DNA from: Clostridia bacterium
GTDB lineage: Bacteria > Bacillota > Clostridia > Lachnospirales > Anaerotignaceae
Length of the DNA stretch: 64,000 bases
Reading direction: 5' to 3'
Assembly: GCA_910575055.1 (NCBI GenBank)
Contig: CAJTDC010000007.1
Location: 57,945-121,944, forward strand
The translations under genes and the position numbers were made by a program. The notes beneath the pieces are model-generated. The model did not search any database and was not told the origin of the DNA. It saw only the letters and a list, made by a program, of their open reading frames with translations. This document shows positions 8,867 to 16,977 of the stretch, in pieces. The first letter of the stretch is position 1; every line of letters starts with the position of its first letter.

Positions 8867-10222
8867 ATGCGTAAAAATATGTGTGAGCTGTTTATTGGAT
8901 CAGGAATATCAGCACCATCAGGTTTTCCAACTTGGGAAGACTTTCTTTCGCCTTATTTGGAATCTATAGGAATAACTTTAAGGGAAGAAGAAGATCTTCC
9001 GTTACTTGCTCAGTATATAGTTAACAAAAATATGGGAAATAGAAATATTATTAGCGATGCTATTTTTAATACTTTTGCAGAAGAATATCCATTAAATGAG
9101 TATCATGATATAATTTCAAGGTTTCCAGTAAGAACTGTTTGGACAACAAATTATGATGATTTACTAGAGAAGACTTTTAGTGATCGAAATCCAAGAGTAG
9201 TATCTTTGGAAGATAGTTTGATACATCCTTATAATGATACTGGTTTAAATATCATTAAATTACATGGTTGTGCAAAAACGGCAGCAAAAGATATTGTTTT
9301 AACCAAGGAAGATTATGATTGTTTTCAGTTTAATAAGCCGAAGTTTGCTCAATGTTTAAGAGAGGCAATTATTAATAAAAGTATATTGTTTCTTGGATAT
9401 AACTATCAAGATCCTAATATTCAATTAATTATGACTCAGGCATATTATATGATGGATGAAATAACGAACTCACATTATATTTTAATGTGTGAGATCACTA
9501 AAGAAGATGGTGAAAACGATGAATCATTTAACCAAAGAAAGGTGCGGTTTGATTTATGGATATCGGAATTGAATAGACTAGGAATTCGTGAGTTAGTAGT
9601 TCCAGTGTCAGAATATGCAAGTGTTCTTTCGGAAATTGATATGAAGGCACATGAGGCTTGTATTTTTGTAACAGGCTCTCATGATATAACTTCTAAAGAA
9701 GTTGAAGAAAGAGCAGAAAACATAGGTAGATTTTTAGCAGAAAATAGTAAAGTTATATTAAATAATGGTCAGTCAACAGGTATAGGAAGCATAGTATTAT
9801 CTTCCTTTATGAAATATATTATTCAAAATAAAGAAGACATGAATAAACGTATTAAAATATTTCCCAATCCTTATATAGCTTCACCAGATTATGAAGATGA
9901 TCCAAACCTTATTCCTGATTTGAAATCTGTAAGACTAAGTCTTGTTACGAATTCTGAGTTTATTTTTGCTTTTTCAGGTGGAATTGGGACAATAGCTGAA
10001 ATTGAAGTAGCAAGATCAAAAGGAAGAATTGTTGTACCAATAATATGTGAAAAAAAAGATTATGATAATCCGGCAATAAAAAGGATCTTAGATGATGAAA
10101 GTAATTTTGAAAGGGTAAAAAAATTAGTCCCAAATTATGTGGCAATTATTGAAGAAAAGGAAGTACCTAAAGATGAGAATGTAAAAAAAGCAATACAGGA
10201 GATTATTAATGAAAAAATATAG
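8867..10222 (+). CDS. SIR2-SLOG protein, ThsA-like NADase of a Thoeris-type system
   Basis: As read from ATG 8867 the product is 451 residues. Residues 1-250 form a SIR2 domain: FIGSGIS near the start, the NAD-site asparagine N95 in WTTNYDD and the catalytic-type histidine H133 in KLHGC. Residues 262-450 form a SLOG domain with VTGSHDI, a GQSTGIGS glycine loop and SGGIGTIAEIE near 370-380. ThsA of Thoeris has this order; its SLOG domain binds a TIR-made cyclic ADP-ribose isomer and switches on NAD hydrolysis by SIR2. That activity is inferred here. The gene has a stop at codon 9 of its probable true frame (see 8828), so the copy may be silent or made by reinitiation. It overlaps the next gene by 14 bp. 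Confidence 0.85.
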   Translation: MRKNMCELFIGSGISAPSGFPTWEDFLSPYLESIGITLREEEDLPLLAQYIVNKNMGNRNIISDAIFNTFAEEYPLNEYHDIISRFPVRTVWTTNYDDLLEKTFSDRNPRVVSLEDSLIHPYNDTGLNIIKLHGCAKTAAKDIVLTKEDYDCFQFNKPKFAQCLREAIINKSILFLGYNYQDPNIQLIMTQAYYMMDEITNSHYILMCEITKEDGENDESFNQRKVRFDLWISELNRLGIRELVVPVSEYASVLSEIDMKAHEACIFVTGSHDITSKEVEERAENIGRFLAENSKVILNNGQSTGIGSIVLSSFMKYIIQNKEDMNKRIKIFPNPYIASPDYEDDPNLIPDLKSVRLSLVTNSEFIFAFSGGIGTIAEIEVARSKGRIVVPIICEKKDYDNPAIKRILDDESNFERVKKLVPNYVAIIEEKEVPKDENVKKAIQEIINEKI

Positions 10223-11300
10223 ATACAAATTAAATAATACTATGATAGGAAATGATTCTCCAACAGCACTTAATGTTCTAATTGGGTCAAACAATGAAAA
10301 ACAATATTTATATGAGTTGAAAAAGATACAAACACTTGATAATAGTCAGCTACCAATTTCTATTGTAACTGATCTAAGTCTTTATAAAAGACCAGGAAAA
10401 GAACTTTGGAGAAATATTGTAAATAACACTAGATTTATTGCTGGTACTGTTCCTGTATATCAGGCTGTTGATGTGGATAAAACTATTTCATCAACAAATT
10501 TACTGAATATCATATATGAGCAGGTAAATTGTGGTGTAAAACTTATTACCATTCATCCAACTCCAAACTACCAGTTATTGAAAATGTGCAAAATAAGATT
10601 GGTACCAATAACTTCTAGAGGTGGAGCAGCTGTGGCTATGGATATGTTAATTAAACAATCCACTAAAAATATTTATGAACAAAATATTGATGAAATTATT
10701 GAGATGGCAAAAACATATGATGTTATTTTAAGTATAGGATCATCGTTTAGAAGTGCTAATTTAAAAGATGCACTTGATCAAACATATATTATGGAATTGG
10801 AGAAACAGATTAAAATTGCTGATTATTGTAAAAGTTCTGGTGTGAATGTTATAATTGAAACGCCAGGACATGCTTCGCCACAAGACATTTTTTCTGTATG
10901 CAATCGCTTAAATACGTGTTGTCCATATCCTATTATGCCGTTAGGTCCTATGCCAACAGATTGTGCTTTTGAACAAGATGATGTTGCTGCGTCAATTGGT
11001 GCGGCATTAATGGGAACGAGTGGTTGTGCAGATATATTATCAGTAGTAACAAGAGAAGAACATACAGGAGGAATACCTAGTATAGAGTCAACTTTATCAG
11101 CAATAGAAAAATATGCAGTTGTTAAACACATAATAGATATTTATAAATTGAATGATACAAGAGAAGATGACTGTATTGCAGTGAATAGAAGTAAGAACCA
11201 TAGTTGTATTTTAGGAATAAAAGAAAAATGTTCTAGATGCGGAGTATTATGTCCATTGGATTTAGCAACAGCACTTAAAGACAAACGAGGTAATAATTAA
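10209..11300 (+). CDS. ThiC-family radical-SAM-like enzyme in a defence context
   Basis: 363 residues. ThiC signatures appear in order: LNVLIGSN (18-27), GTVPVYQA (79-86), ITIH (113-116), TSRGGA (135-140), LSIGSSFR (174-181), ETPGHASP (217-224), PLGPMPTD (244-251), SIGAALMGTSGCADIL (262-277) and TREEHTGGIPSIE (281-293). ThiC rearranges aminoimidazole ribotide to the thiamine pyrimidine; the Bza relatives make benzimidazoles. This protein is shorter by roughly 45 N-terminal residues, its C-terminal cysteines are C341-x2-C344-x3-C348 instead of the usual C-x2-C-x4-C, and the usual GYDH is EQDD. No thiamine gene or TPP riboswitch is nearby; it overlaps the SIR2-SLOG gene by 14 bp. A specialised product, perhaps a nucleobase-like molecule, is only inferred. 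Confidence 0.85.
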   Translation: MKKYRYKLNNTMIGNDSPTALNVLIGSNNEKQYLYELKKIQTLDNSQLPISIVTDLSLYKRPGKELWRNIVNNTRFIAGTVPVYQAVDVDKTISSTNLLNIIYEQVNCGVKLITIHPTPNYQLLKMCKIRLVPITSRGGAAVAMDMLIKQSTKNIYEQNIDEIIEMAKTYDVILSIGSSFRSANLKDALDQTYIMELEKQIKIADYCKSSGVNVIIETPGHASPQDIFSVCNRLNTCCPYPIMPLGPMPTDCAFEQDDVAASIGAALMGTSGCADILSVVTREEHTGGIPSIESTLSAIEKYAVVKHIIDIYKLNDTREDDCIAVNRSKNHSCILGIKEKCSRCGVLCPLDLATALKDKRGNN

Positions 11301-11379
11301 AGTGTTTTTTAGATGAGAAAAACGGAAAAATTTATTTGTATATATACTAAGTGATAGTCATGTTTTGATACAACAGTTA

Positions 11380-11507
11380 AGAGTCATAGGTGCAATTCAA
11401 TACTCTTTACAGAGTGCAGCCTGTGTCGTGTAACCAGATTGGTAAAGATTGACGAGAGTGCGTTTCAAGTCTTCGTCATAGTGGGTACCGCGGTTACTTG
11501 TGGACAT
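11380..11507 (-). pseudogene. Remnant of an IS3-family OrfA
   Basis: On the minus strand an AAGGAGGT site and ATG (complement of 11505-11507) start MSTSNRGTHYDEDLKRTLVN, continuing LYQSGYTTQAALCKEY and then a stop. This is the N-terminal helix-turn-helix of an IS3/IS150-type OrfA. The rest of the transposase is missing. The upstream sequence (11508-11575) looks like the IS end, including GTGGACACATTTCG on the minus strand. It separates the ThiC-like gene from the TIR gene. Confidence 0.7.
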
Positions 11508-11803
11508 ATGTAGATACCTCCTTTTTCGCGTCTACTTTATTGTAATATGTATCAACGAAATGTGTCCACTTTTTAATATAGATCCAACTCTTTGTTCTAG
11601 ATACCTATCTGTTGATAGAGAGATATATTGAATAGTGAATTTGGCGTTTATGATAATCGGTATCTACTTAGGCTTTAAAGTGTGAATTTTTAAAACTCAT
11701 CGCCTTCCCCGTGATTGGTTTAACCTAGAGATGTTGAAGTTATTCAAGGATGTGTTACTAAGGCTGTTTAATCAATTTATTGAAGAGTAATGATATAAAT
11801 TCA

Positions 11804-11832
11804 TTGATACAGTTTAGTTATGGTGTTATAAT
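11804..11832 (+). promoter_or_regulatory. Sigma-A promoter of the TIR gene
   Basis: TTGATA (11804-11809), a 17-bp spacer and a perfect TATAAT (11827-11832) lie 37 bp before the chosen start codon. The TIR gene therefore has its own promoter, separate from the SIR2-SLOG operon. Confidence 0.75.
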
Positions 11833-11869
11833 AAAAACAAAAAACTTATTTATAAGGGGAATGGTAATT

Positions 11870-12709
11870 ATGTTTTATCAAATTTTGATTGAAACAACTG
11901 AAAAAGTTGGAAAATCCAAACAGAATAAAACTATTAATGAAATTGATAAAACGAACAAAGAAGAAATTATAAGCGATATTCTTGTTCCATATTTAAAAGA
12001 AGAAGAATTTGTTTTTAATGGATATTTCTTACGAAAAGAGAATATTATCCGTTTGAAAATTGTTACTACTGAGCAATCTGCAAGAGCGTTGGCAAAATAT
12101 GAAAATGATCATATGCCTACAGGATTCATTATGTATGTAGCACCTGAGGATATTTTGACTTATGATAGATATATCACTGACGTAACAAAAGCACTAATAG
12201 CTGAAGCAAAGGAGTTCATTGTAAGTGCAAGAACAACAAAAATAGCTAAGAGTGAAACTTTAGATAAATCCAAAGTTTTTATTGTTCATGGACATGATAA
12301 TGAAGCAAAGCTTGAAGTGGCTCGATTTATAGAACAAATAGGTCTTGAACCAATAATTTTACATGAACAAGCTAGCGACGGTATGACCATTATAGAAAAA
12401 ATTGAGAAATACTCAAATGTAGGTTTTGGAATTGTTTTATATACACCTTGCGATATTGGGTATGCTAAAGATAAAGAAACGGAAAAAATGGCAAGAGCAC
12501 GACAAAATGTTGTTTTTGAACACGGATACTTAATTAGCAAATTAGGCAGAAATAATGTTTGTGCATTAGTCAAACAGTCAGTTGAAATACCAAATGATAT
12601 TTCTGGTATTGTCTATATCCAATTAGATAGTAATGGTGGTTGGAAGATTCCTCTAGCAAAGGAAATGAAGAGTTCTGGCTATGAAGTTGATTTTAATTTA
12701 TTTATGTAG
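11870..12709 (+). CDS. TIR-like nucleotide-binding protein (PF10137 type)
   Basis: 279 residues from ATG 11870, chosen because AAGGGG (11854-11859) is correctly spaced. The N-terminal half (1-125) is unrecognised. Residues 135-265 form a TIR-like domain: SKVFIVHGHDNEAK, LEVARFIEQIGLEPIILHEQASDGMTIIEKIE with a candidate catalytic glutamate at E176, GFGIVLYTPCDIG and RARQNVVFEHGYLISKLGR. This family (also seen in CAP12/Pycsar effectors) is usually an NAD-degrading or cyclic-nucleotide-responsive effector rather than the DUF1863-type ThsB of classical Thoeris. It lies 570 bp after the ThiC-like gene with an IS remnant between, so it may belong to the same system or be a separate defence gene. 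Confidence 0.85.
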   Translation: MFYQILIETTEKVGKSKQNKTINEIDKTNKEEIISDILVPYLKEEEFVFNGYFLRKENIIRLKIVTTEQSARALAKYENDHMPTGFIMYVAPEDILTYDRYITDVTKALIAEAKEFIVSARTTKIAKSETLDKSKVFIVHGHDNEAKLEVARFIEQIGLEPIILHEQASDGMTIIEKIEKYSNVGFGIVLYTPCDIGYAKDKETEKMARARQNVVFEHGYLISKLGRNNVCALVKQSVEIPNDISGIVYIQLDSNGGWKIPLAKEMKSSGYEVDFNLFM

Positions 12710-12834
12710 TAATAATTAAAGTATCATTTTAGGAATCTTTTTATAAAACAATAGTACCTGTTGTGAAAATTAATTTTCTTATACTTTTATTTCAATTATG
12801 ATGGAACACTTAGAAATAATTTAACAAGTTTATA

Positions 12835-12864
12835 AAAGCAGTGCAGACTTTGCACTGCTTTTTC
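12835..12864 (+). terminator. Terminator after the TIR gene
   Basis: Perfect 11-bp stem AAAGCAGTGCA / TGCACTGCTTT with a 5-nt loop and a T tail. Confidence 0.85.
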
Positions 12865-12981
12865 AATAGTTGGACCATAGCTATAAAGTAGACACAATTT
12901 ATAAAGAAAAAATCGTGAATATAGCTATTGCGATAAAATAATGATAAAAATACAAAAATATAAACGAGAGGAAGATCAATC

Positions 12982-14115
12982 ATGAATTATGAATTAAAAC
13001 ATTTTGATACAACACTTCTTCGTTTTTCTGCAACTGAAAATAGTAACGTGCCGGATATACAGATTATATCCTTTGATGAAACAAAGAAGGATTTACTGCC
13101 ATTAGATTTAAAACTTACAGATGAGGGTTTAGCAAAATGGTTGAAGTATCGTACGATACCGAAAAATCGTGCGTATGTGCATAATTTTTTGAGTAAGTGT
13201 GGGTTAAGTATTAACCGCCCTATGAATATCATTAAGGTATCAAAAGGGTTATCTTTGAACGACTGTTACTGGATAGTAGAAGATGGATTTGAAGGCACTT
13301 TTGATAAGTTTAATTTGTATGATAATCGATTTAGTCGTGTTCTGGCGCTGATTGCATTTACAGGATATGGAAGTAGTATTCGCACTTCTTTAGTATCCTG
13401 TCCAGAGTTTACGACAAATGGAATGCTGCCTAAGTGCTGGAGAAGAAGCGAGAATAAAATCAAGCTATATAAAGGTGGGACAAAAGGAGCTGCAAATACA
13501 GGGAAGGAACCATATTCTGAGTTTTATGCAGCACAAATAGCAAAAGAGCTAGGTATCAATGCGATTGACTATAATCTTTCAAAATGGGAAGGTGAATTAT
13601 GTTCTACCTGTGATCTTTTTACGAACAAACAAACATCTTTTATTCCAGTAGGAAGAATCATTACATCAGGGGGTATGGATGCAGTCAGAGCATATTATAA
13701 AGAACTTGGTCCGAAATATGAAAAAGTCTTAAATGATATGTTTGTTTTGGATGCAGTGATTTGTAATACAGATAGACATTTTGGTAATTTTGGATTTATG
13801 GTGGATAGCAGAACCAATAAAATTATTGCCCCTGCACCATTATTTGATCATGGAAATTCTTTATTCAATTATGCTGACAGCAGAGACATGACATCTGATG
13901 AAACATTGGCGCAATATGCTGAAACGCTTCTCCCTTGTGTATATGATGATTTTATCAGTACAGCGAAAGAAGTACTTACGGCAGAACATAAGGAAAGACT
14001 TAGACATTTATTGAATTTTAAATTCAAAAAACATTCTAGATATAATTTGCTACCAAAGGATTTAAAACTGATTGAAAGTCAGATACATGCAAGAGTAAGA
14101 TTATTGCTTGGATAA
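12982..14115 (+). CDS. HipA-like protein kinase
   Basis: A 377-residue protein with the C-terminal kinase core of the HipA/CtkA family: KLYKGGTKGAANTG as the glycine-rich loop region, EFYAAQIAKELG helix, the catalytic loop CNTDRHFGNFGFMVD (Asp and Asn present) and the metal-binding APLFDHGNSL. HipA kinases phosphorylate tRNA synthetases or other targets and act as toxins or regulators. The N-terminal third is diverged. No HipB-like antitoxin gene is adjacent, so it may be a stand-alone kinase. ATG follows GAGAGGAAG. It closes the accessory island and ends at a strong terminator. Confidence 0.82.
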   Translation: MNYELKHFDTTLLRFSATENSNVPDIQIISFDETKKDLLPLDLKLTDEGLAKWLKYRTIPKNRAYVHNFLSKCGLSINRPMNIIKVSKGLSLNDCYWIVEDGFEGTFDKFNLYDNRFSRVLALIAFTGYGSSIRTSLVSCPEFTTNGMLPKCWRRSENKIKLYKGGTKGAANTGKEPYSEFYAAQIAKELGINAIDYNLSKWEGELCSTCDLFTNKQTSFIPVGRIITSGGMDAVRAYYKELGPKYEKVLNDMFVLDAVICNTDRHFGNFGFMVDSRTNKIIAPAPLFDHGNSLFNYADSRDMTSDETLAQYAETLLPCVYDDFISTAKEVLTAEHKERLRHLLNFKFKKHSRYNLLPKDLKLIESQIHARVRLLLG

Positions 14116-14123
14116 TAAATATA

Positions 14124-14168
14124 AAAACCATGACTACAGCTTAGTGAAAAGTGTGAGTCATGGTTTTA
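14124..14168 (+). terminator. Terminator after the HipA-like gene
   Basis: A 12-bp stem AAAACCATGACT / AGTCATGGTTTT closes 8 bp after the stop codon. Confidence 0.8.
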
Positions 14169-14185
14169 CACCTTGTTGAGAATAG

Positions 14186-14244
14186 CCCTACACCAAGGGG
14201 CAACCAGCTTCATTAGGCATACTTTTTGTCCACTCAAGATGGGA
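14186..14244. repeat. 59-bp direct repeat, left copy
   Basis: This stretch, ending TTTTTGTCCACTCAAGATGG, recurs at 18387-18446 with about five differences and one indel, in the same orientation. The two copies bracket the queuosine gene cluster. It may be the edge of a lost insertion sequence; I could not assign it to a family. Confidence 0.8.
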
Positions 14245-14348
14245 CACTCAGGAGTAATATAATATTTAGAAAAATCAGTAAGATCGAGGCTTTCGACGGT
14301 TTTTGAGGATATTTCAAAGCCACAAAAATCTAATTTTATAGAGACAAA

Positions 14349-14412
14349 AGCGTTTTTGGAGTCAAAAAACGCTATTAGGCAGTGAGATGATTGAAAATCT
14401 CACTGCTTTTTT
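14349..14412 (+). terminator. Tandem hairpins, the second a terminator
   Basis: The first hairpin is AGCGTTTTTG-GAGT-CAAAAAACGCT (14349-14373). The second, GCAGTGAGAT / ATCTCACTGC (14379-14406), is followed by a T run and is a good plus-strand terminator. Confidence 0.7.
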
Positions 14413-14460
14413 GTATAATAACTATCTACCGGCTAGACCGTTGGATAGTTATTATACAAA
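14410..14460. repeat. Perfect 17-bp inverted repeat
   Basis: TTTGTATAATAACTATC (14410-14426) and its exact complement (14444-14460) flank a 17-nt centre reading TACCGGCTAGACCGTTG. It overlaps the T tract of the preceding terminator. The centre resembles CGGTCTGACCGG found at about 14854. It could be a recombination or operator site. Confidence 0.8.
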
Positions 14461-14469
14461 AGAGAGAAA

Positions 14470-14679
14470 ATGATGAAAATGCCAAACTTGCACTTTAAAT
14501 TACAATTGTCCGGTGCAACAAAGAAAAGTCTGCAGTTGCTAGAGCTTTCTGTTAAAGCAGTAAGGATATGTTTTTCGAGTATAACTAAAAGTACAAAAAT
14601 ACTGGAAACAGAATGTATGATCTTAAAAAACTATGATAACATTCATACTACACTGAAATATGACGACAGAGAACATTAA
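14470..14679 (+). CDS. Short open frame, doubtful
   Basis: A 69-residue frame begins just after the inverted repeat with only a weak AGAGAG site. The product (MMKMPNLHFKLQLSGATKKS at its start) matches nothing I recognise and has no clear domain. It may be the rump of an element gene or chance. Kept only because it is the sole frame between the island terminators and queF. Confidence 0.2.
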   Translation: MMKMPNLHFKLQLSGATKKSLQLLELSVKAVRICFSSITKSTKILETECMILKNYDNIHTTLKYDDREH

Positions 14680-14986
14680 AAAACTATATAATTTTCATAG
14701 CTTTGTCGTTTATAAAAGATGAAAAGTGAATTGCTGGGTTGATTTTTTGATATAAATACGTTAAACTAAAAGAAAAATTTTAAAAAATGTGGATTTCTTA
14801 TCAACTGTGAAATGTAAACGCTGTATCATGTAATCATCTAACATAGAAAATATCGGTCTGACCGGAGATTTCTGGCAGAATATGAATTTTTGTATTCCTA
14901 GTTTTTATCAATTTGCCTTATTATTTTTTATAATTAAAAATTTTGAAAATGTATATATTTTTTGTTTATTATAGAAGGAGTGTATT
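14680..14986. other. Intergenic stretch before queF
   Basis: AT-rich with no gene. It contains a small palindromic motif CGGTCTGACCGG near 14854 and the AGAAGGAG site of queF at about 14974-14981. I looked for a preQ1 aptamer here and saw none. Confidence 0.5.
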
Positions 14987-15484
14987 ATGAGTACAAGAAA
15001 AGAAGAAGAACTTAGAGGAATAACTTTTTTAGGAAATCAGAAAACAGAATATCGTTCTGATTATGCACCGGAAGTTTTAGAAACATTTCCTAATAAACAT
15101 ACAGAAAATGATTATTTTGTAAAATTTAATTGCCCTGAATTTACTAGCCTTTGTCCTATGACAGGTCAACCGGATTTTGCAACTATATATATATCCTATG
15201 TACCAAATAAAATTATGGTAGAAAGCAAATCTTTGAAACTTTATCTTTTTAGCTTTAGAAATCATGGAGATTTTCATGAAGATTGTGTTAATATCATAAT
15301 GAAAGACCTTATCCGCCTTATGGATCCTAAATATATCGAAGTATGGGGTAAATTTACCCCAAGGGGAGGTATTTCAATAGATCCATATTGCAATTATGGA
15401 AAAGAAGGAACTCCTTGGAAAGATATTGCATTTACGCGTTTAAGCCAGCATGACCTTTATCCTGAAAAAGTTGATAATCGTTAA
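14987..15484 (+). CDS. queF: QueF, NADPH-dependent preQ0 reductase
   Basis: 165 residues, the normal length of the unimodular YkvM-type QueF. It reduces the nitrile of 7-cyano-7-deazaguanine (preQ0) to preQ1 in tRNA queuosine synthesis. The nucleophilic cysteine is in [14 protein letters not shown], followed by the family motif [20 protein letters not shown], which forms the NADPH and substrate site. ATG has an AGAAGGAG site. It is read in the same direction as queD-queE-folE-queC but 400 bp upstream and outside the preQ1 riboswitch, so it is probably expressed from another promoter. Confidence 0.97.
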   Translation: MSTRKEEELRGITFLGNQKTEYRSDYAPEVLETFPNKHTENDYFVKFNCPEFTSLCPMTGQPDFATIYISYVPNKIMVESKSLKLYLFSFRNHGDFHEDCVNIIMKDLIRLMDPKYIEVWGKFTPRGGISIDPYCNYGKEGTPWKDIAFTRLSQHDLYPEKVDNR

Positions 15485-15737
15485 ATAAAAATTTGGTTAA
15501 TTGTGAAATCAAATGGAACACTTAGAAAATAAAAGAAGCCATAGCGGTTGGTATCTGTTTGGGATATGCTTTTCCGAAAGACCTGCTTGAGGAACAACTT
15601 GATAAAATCTATCGTGTGCAAACAGGGAACTTTATTCTGGTGAAGTGTTCAATTTGTTATTGTAAATTTCGAGTTTTTATTTTAGAATATATTGACATAA
15701 TATTTTAATTGTGATTATAATAGATATGCATTATTTG
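15485..15737. other. Intergenic stretch with a broken coding remnant
   Basis: Bases about 15530-15650 can be read as EAIAVGICLGYAFPKDLLEE followed by QLDKIYRVQTGNFILVKCS without a start codon. Its codon use is more GC-rich than the flanking que genes, so it looks like a leftover of an inserted element. The family is not recognised. The motif TGGAACACTTAGAAA here also occurs at about 12801. Confidence 0.4.
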
Positions 15738-15783
15738 CCGACAGTTCATTTGTACCATCCTGTCGTAAAACAAAACTAGGGCT
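15738..15783 (+). promoter_or_regulatory. preQ1 class I riboswitch aptamer
   Basis: CGACAG (15739-15744) pairs with CTGTCG (15760-15765). The loop begins TTC and contains TAC-CATC, and the tail GTAAAACAAAACTAGGG matches the A-rich, CUA-ending tail that docks into the stem of preQ1-I aptamers. It lies before queD and 40 bp upstream of a terminator, the usual arrangement for shutting off the pathway when preQ1 is plentiful. Confidence 0.75.
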
Positions 15784-15823
15784 TTTTATATTTTATAGAT
15801 TATTTTATTTTACTATTAAAATA

Positions 15824-15859
15824 AAAGCACACTCGGTACGTTTAGAGTGTGTTTTTTTA
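15824..15859 (+). terminator. Expression-platform terminator of the preQ1 riboswitch
   Basis: CACACTC / GAGTGTG with a 10-nt loop followed by seven T residues, ending 32 bp before queD. It follows the aptamer and has no gene of its own to terminate, so attenuation is the likely function. Confidence 0.75.
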
Positions 15860-15890
15860 TTTGTTTTTTTTAAGAAAGGGAATATAAATT

Positions 15891-16310
15891 ATGTATATGT
15901 TACAGACAGAACAAAGTTTTGATGCAGCACATTTTCTGAAAGACTATGAAGGAAAGTGCAGTAATATACATGGACATCGTTGGCGTGTAGTTGTTTCTAT
16001 TCGTGCAGAAAAGCTTTCTAATGAACAACAAACAAAAGGTATGATTATTGATTTTAGTGATTTAAAAAAAGCATTAAAAAATATTTGTGATTATTTTGAC
16101 CATGCTTTTATTTATGAAGAAAATTCATTGAAACTTGAAACAGTAATAGCATTACAATCTGAAAATTTCCGTTTAATTACTGTACCATTTAGACCAACAG
16201 CAGAAAATTTTGCACACTTTATCTATGAAGAGCTGAAAAAAGAAAAATATACGGTATGTCGTGTTGAGGTATATGAAACGCCTAATAACTGTGCTATTTA
16301 TGAGGAGTAA
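15891..16310 (+). CDS. queD: QueD, 6-carboxytetrahydropterin synthase
   Basis: 139 residues. It converts dihydroneopterin triphosphate to 6-carboxytetrahydropterin. The zinc histidines are in FDAAHFL and NIHGHRW, the catalytic cysteine in GKCSNIHGH, and the later DHAF and PTAENFAHFIYEEL are typical. The queE start codon is 6 bp after its stop. First gene of the riboswitch-controlled operon. Confidence 0.96.
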   Translation: MYMLQTEQSFDAAHFLKDYEGKCSNIHGHRWRVVVSIRAEKLSNEQQTKGMIIDFSDLKKALKNICDYFDHAFIYEENSLKLETVIALQSENFRLITVPFRPTAENFAHFIYEELKKEKYTVCRVEVYETPNNCAIYEE

Positions 16311-16316
16311 TGCGTT

Positions 16317-16973
16317 ATGAAAGTAGTCGAAAAATTTGTAAGCATAAATGGAGAAAGCAGACGTGCAGGGGAATTAGCTGTATTTATAAGATTTAGAGGC
16401 TGTAATTTACGTTGTTGTTATTGTGATACAAAATGGGCAAATGAAAAAGATTGTGAATTTGAAGAACTTACTATTGAAGAAATTGTGTCTTATATTATTT
16501 CTACCAATGTAAAAAATGTAACGTTAACAGGTGGAGAACCTTTATTACAACTAGAAATGGGCAGTCTTTTACAAGCATTGGCACAGCATCCGGAAATTAG
16601 AGTTGAAATAGAAACGAATGGAAGTATATCAATAGAGCCTTTTTGTAATGAGTATAGACCAAGTTTTACTATGGATTATAAATTACCTGAAAGCGGTTTT
16701 GAAAATGATATGTGTTTGGAAAATTTCAGCTTTTTGAATCATACAGATACAGTTAAATTTGTTTGCAGCAGTATAGACGATTTGGAGAAAGCAAAATATA
16801 TGGTTGAAAAATATCATTTAACAAAAGTATGTGCCGTATATATTAGTCCTGTATTTGGTAAAATTGAACCAGCCGATATGGTAAATTATATGATTGAAAA
16901 TAATTTGAATGACATTAAATTACAGATACAAATGCATAAAGTTATTTGGGATCCTAATTTGAGAGGAGTATAA
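16317..16973 (+). CDS. queE: QueE, 7-carboxy-7-deazaguanine synthase
   Basis: A 218-residue radical SAM enzyme that contracts the pterin ring to 7-carboxy-7-deazaguanine. The 4Fe-4S motif is [13 protein letters not shown] (C-x3-C-x2-C), preceded by the substrate motif [20 protein letters not shown], and LTGGEPLLQ is the SAM-binding GGEP motif. It lies between queD and folE in the operon, with 4 bp before folE. Confidence 0.96.
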   Translation: MKVVEKFVSINGESRRAGELAVFIRFRGCNLRCCYCDTKWANEKDCEFEELTIEEIVSYIISTNVKNVTLTGGEPLLQLEMGSLLQALAQHPEIRVEIETNGSISIEPFCNEYRPSFTMDYKLPESGFENDMCLENFSFLNHTDTVKFVCSSIDDLEKAKYMVEKYHLTKVCAVYISPVFGKIEPADMVNYMIENNLNDIKLQIQMHKVIWDPNLRGV

Positions 16974-16977
16974 TAAC

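Noticed and set aside
10209..11300. Thiamine biosynthesis gene thiC
   Set aside because: Family match is clear, but there is no TPP riboswitch, no other thi gene, and the cysteine motif and length differ.
8867..12709. Classical two-gene Thoeris system
   Set aside because: The SIR2-SLOG protein fits ThsA, but the TIR protein is of the PF10137-like group rather than the usual ThsB family and is 1.6 kb away behind an IS relic, so only a Thoeris-like label is justified.
14680..14986. preQ1 riboswitch before queF
   Set aside because: I could not find the stem and A-rich tail here; only the copy before queD fits.
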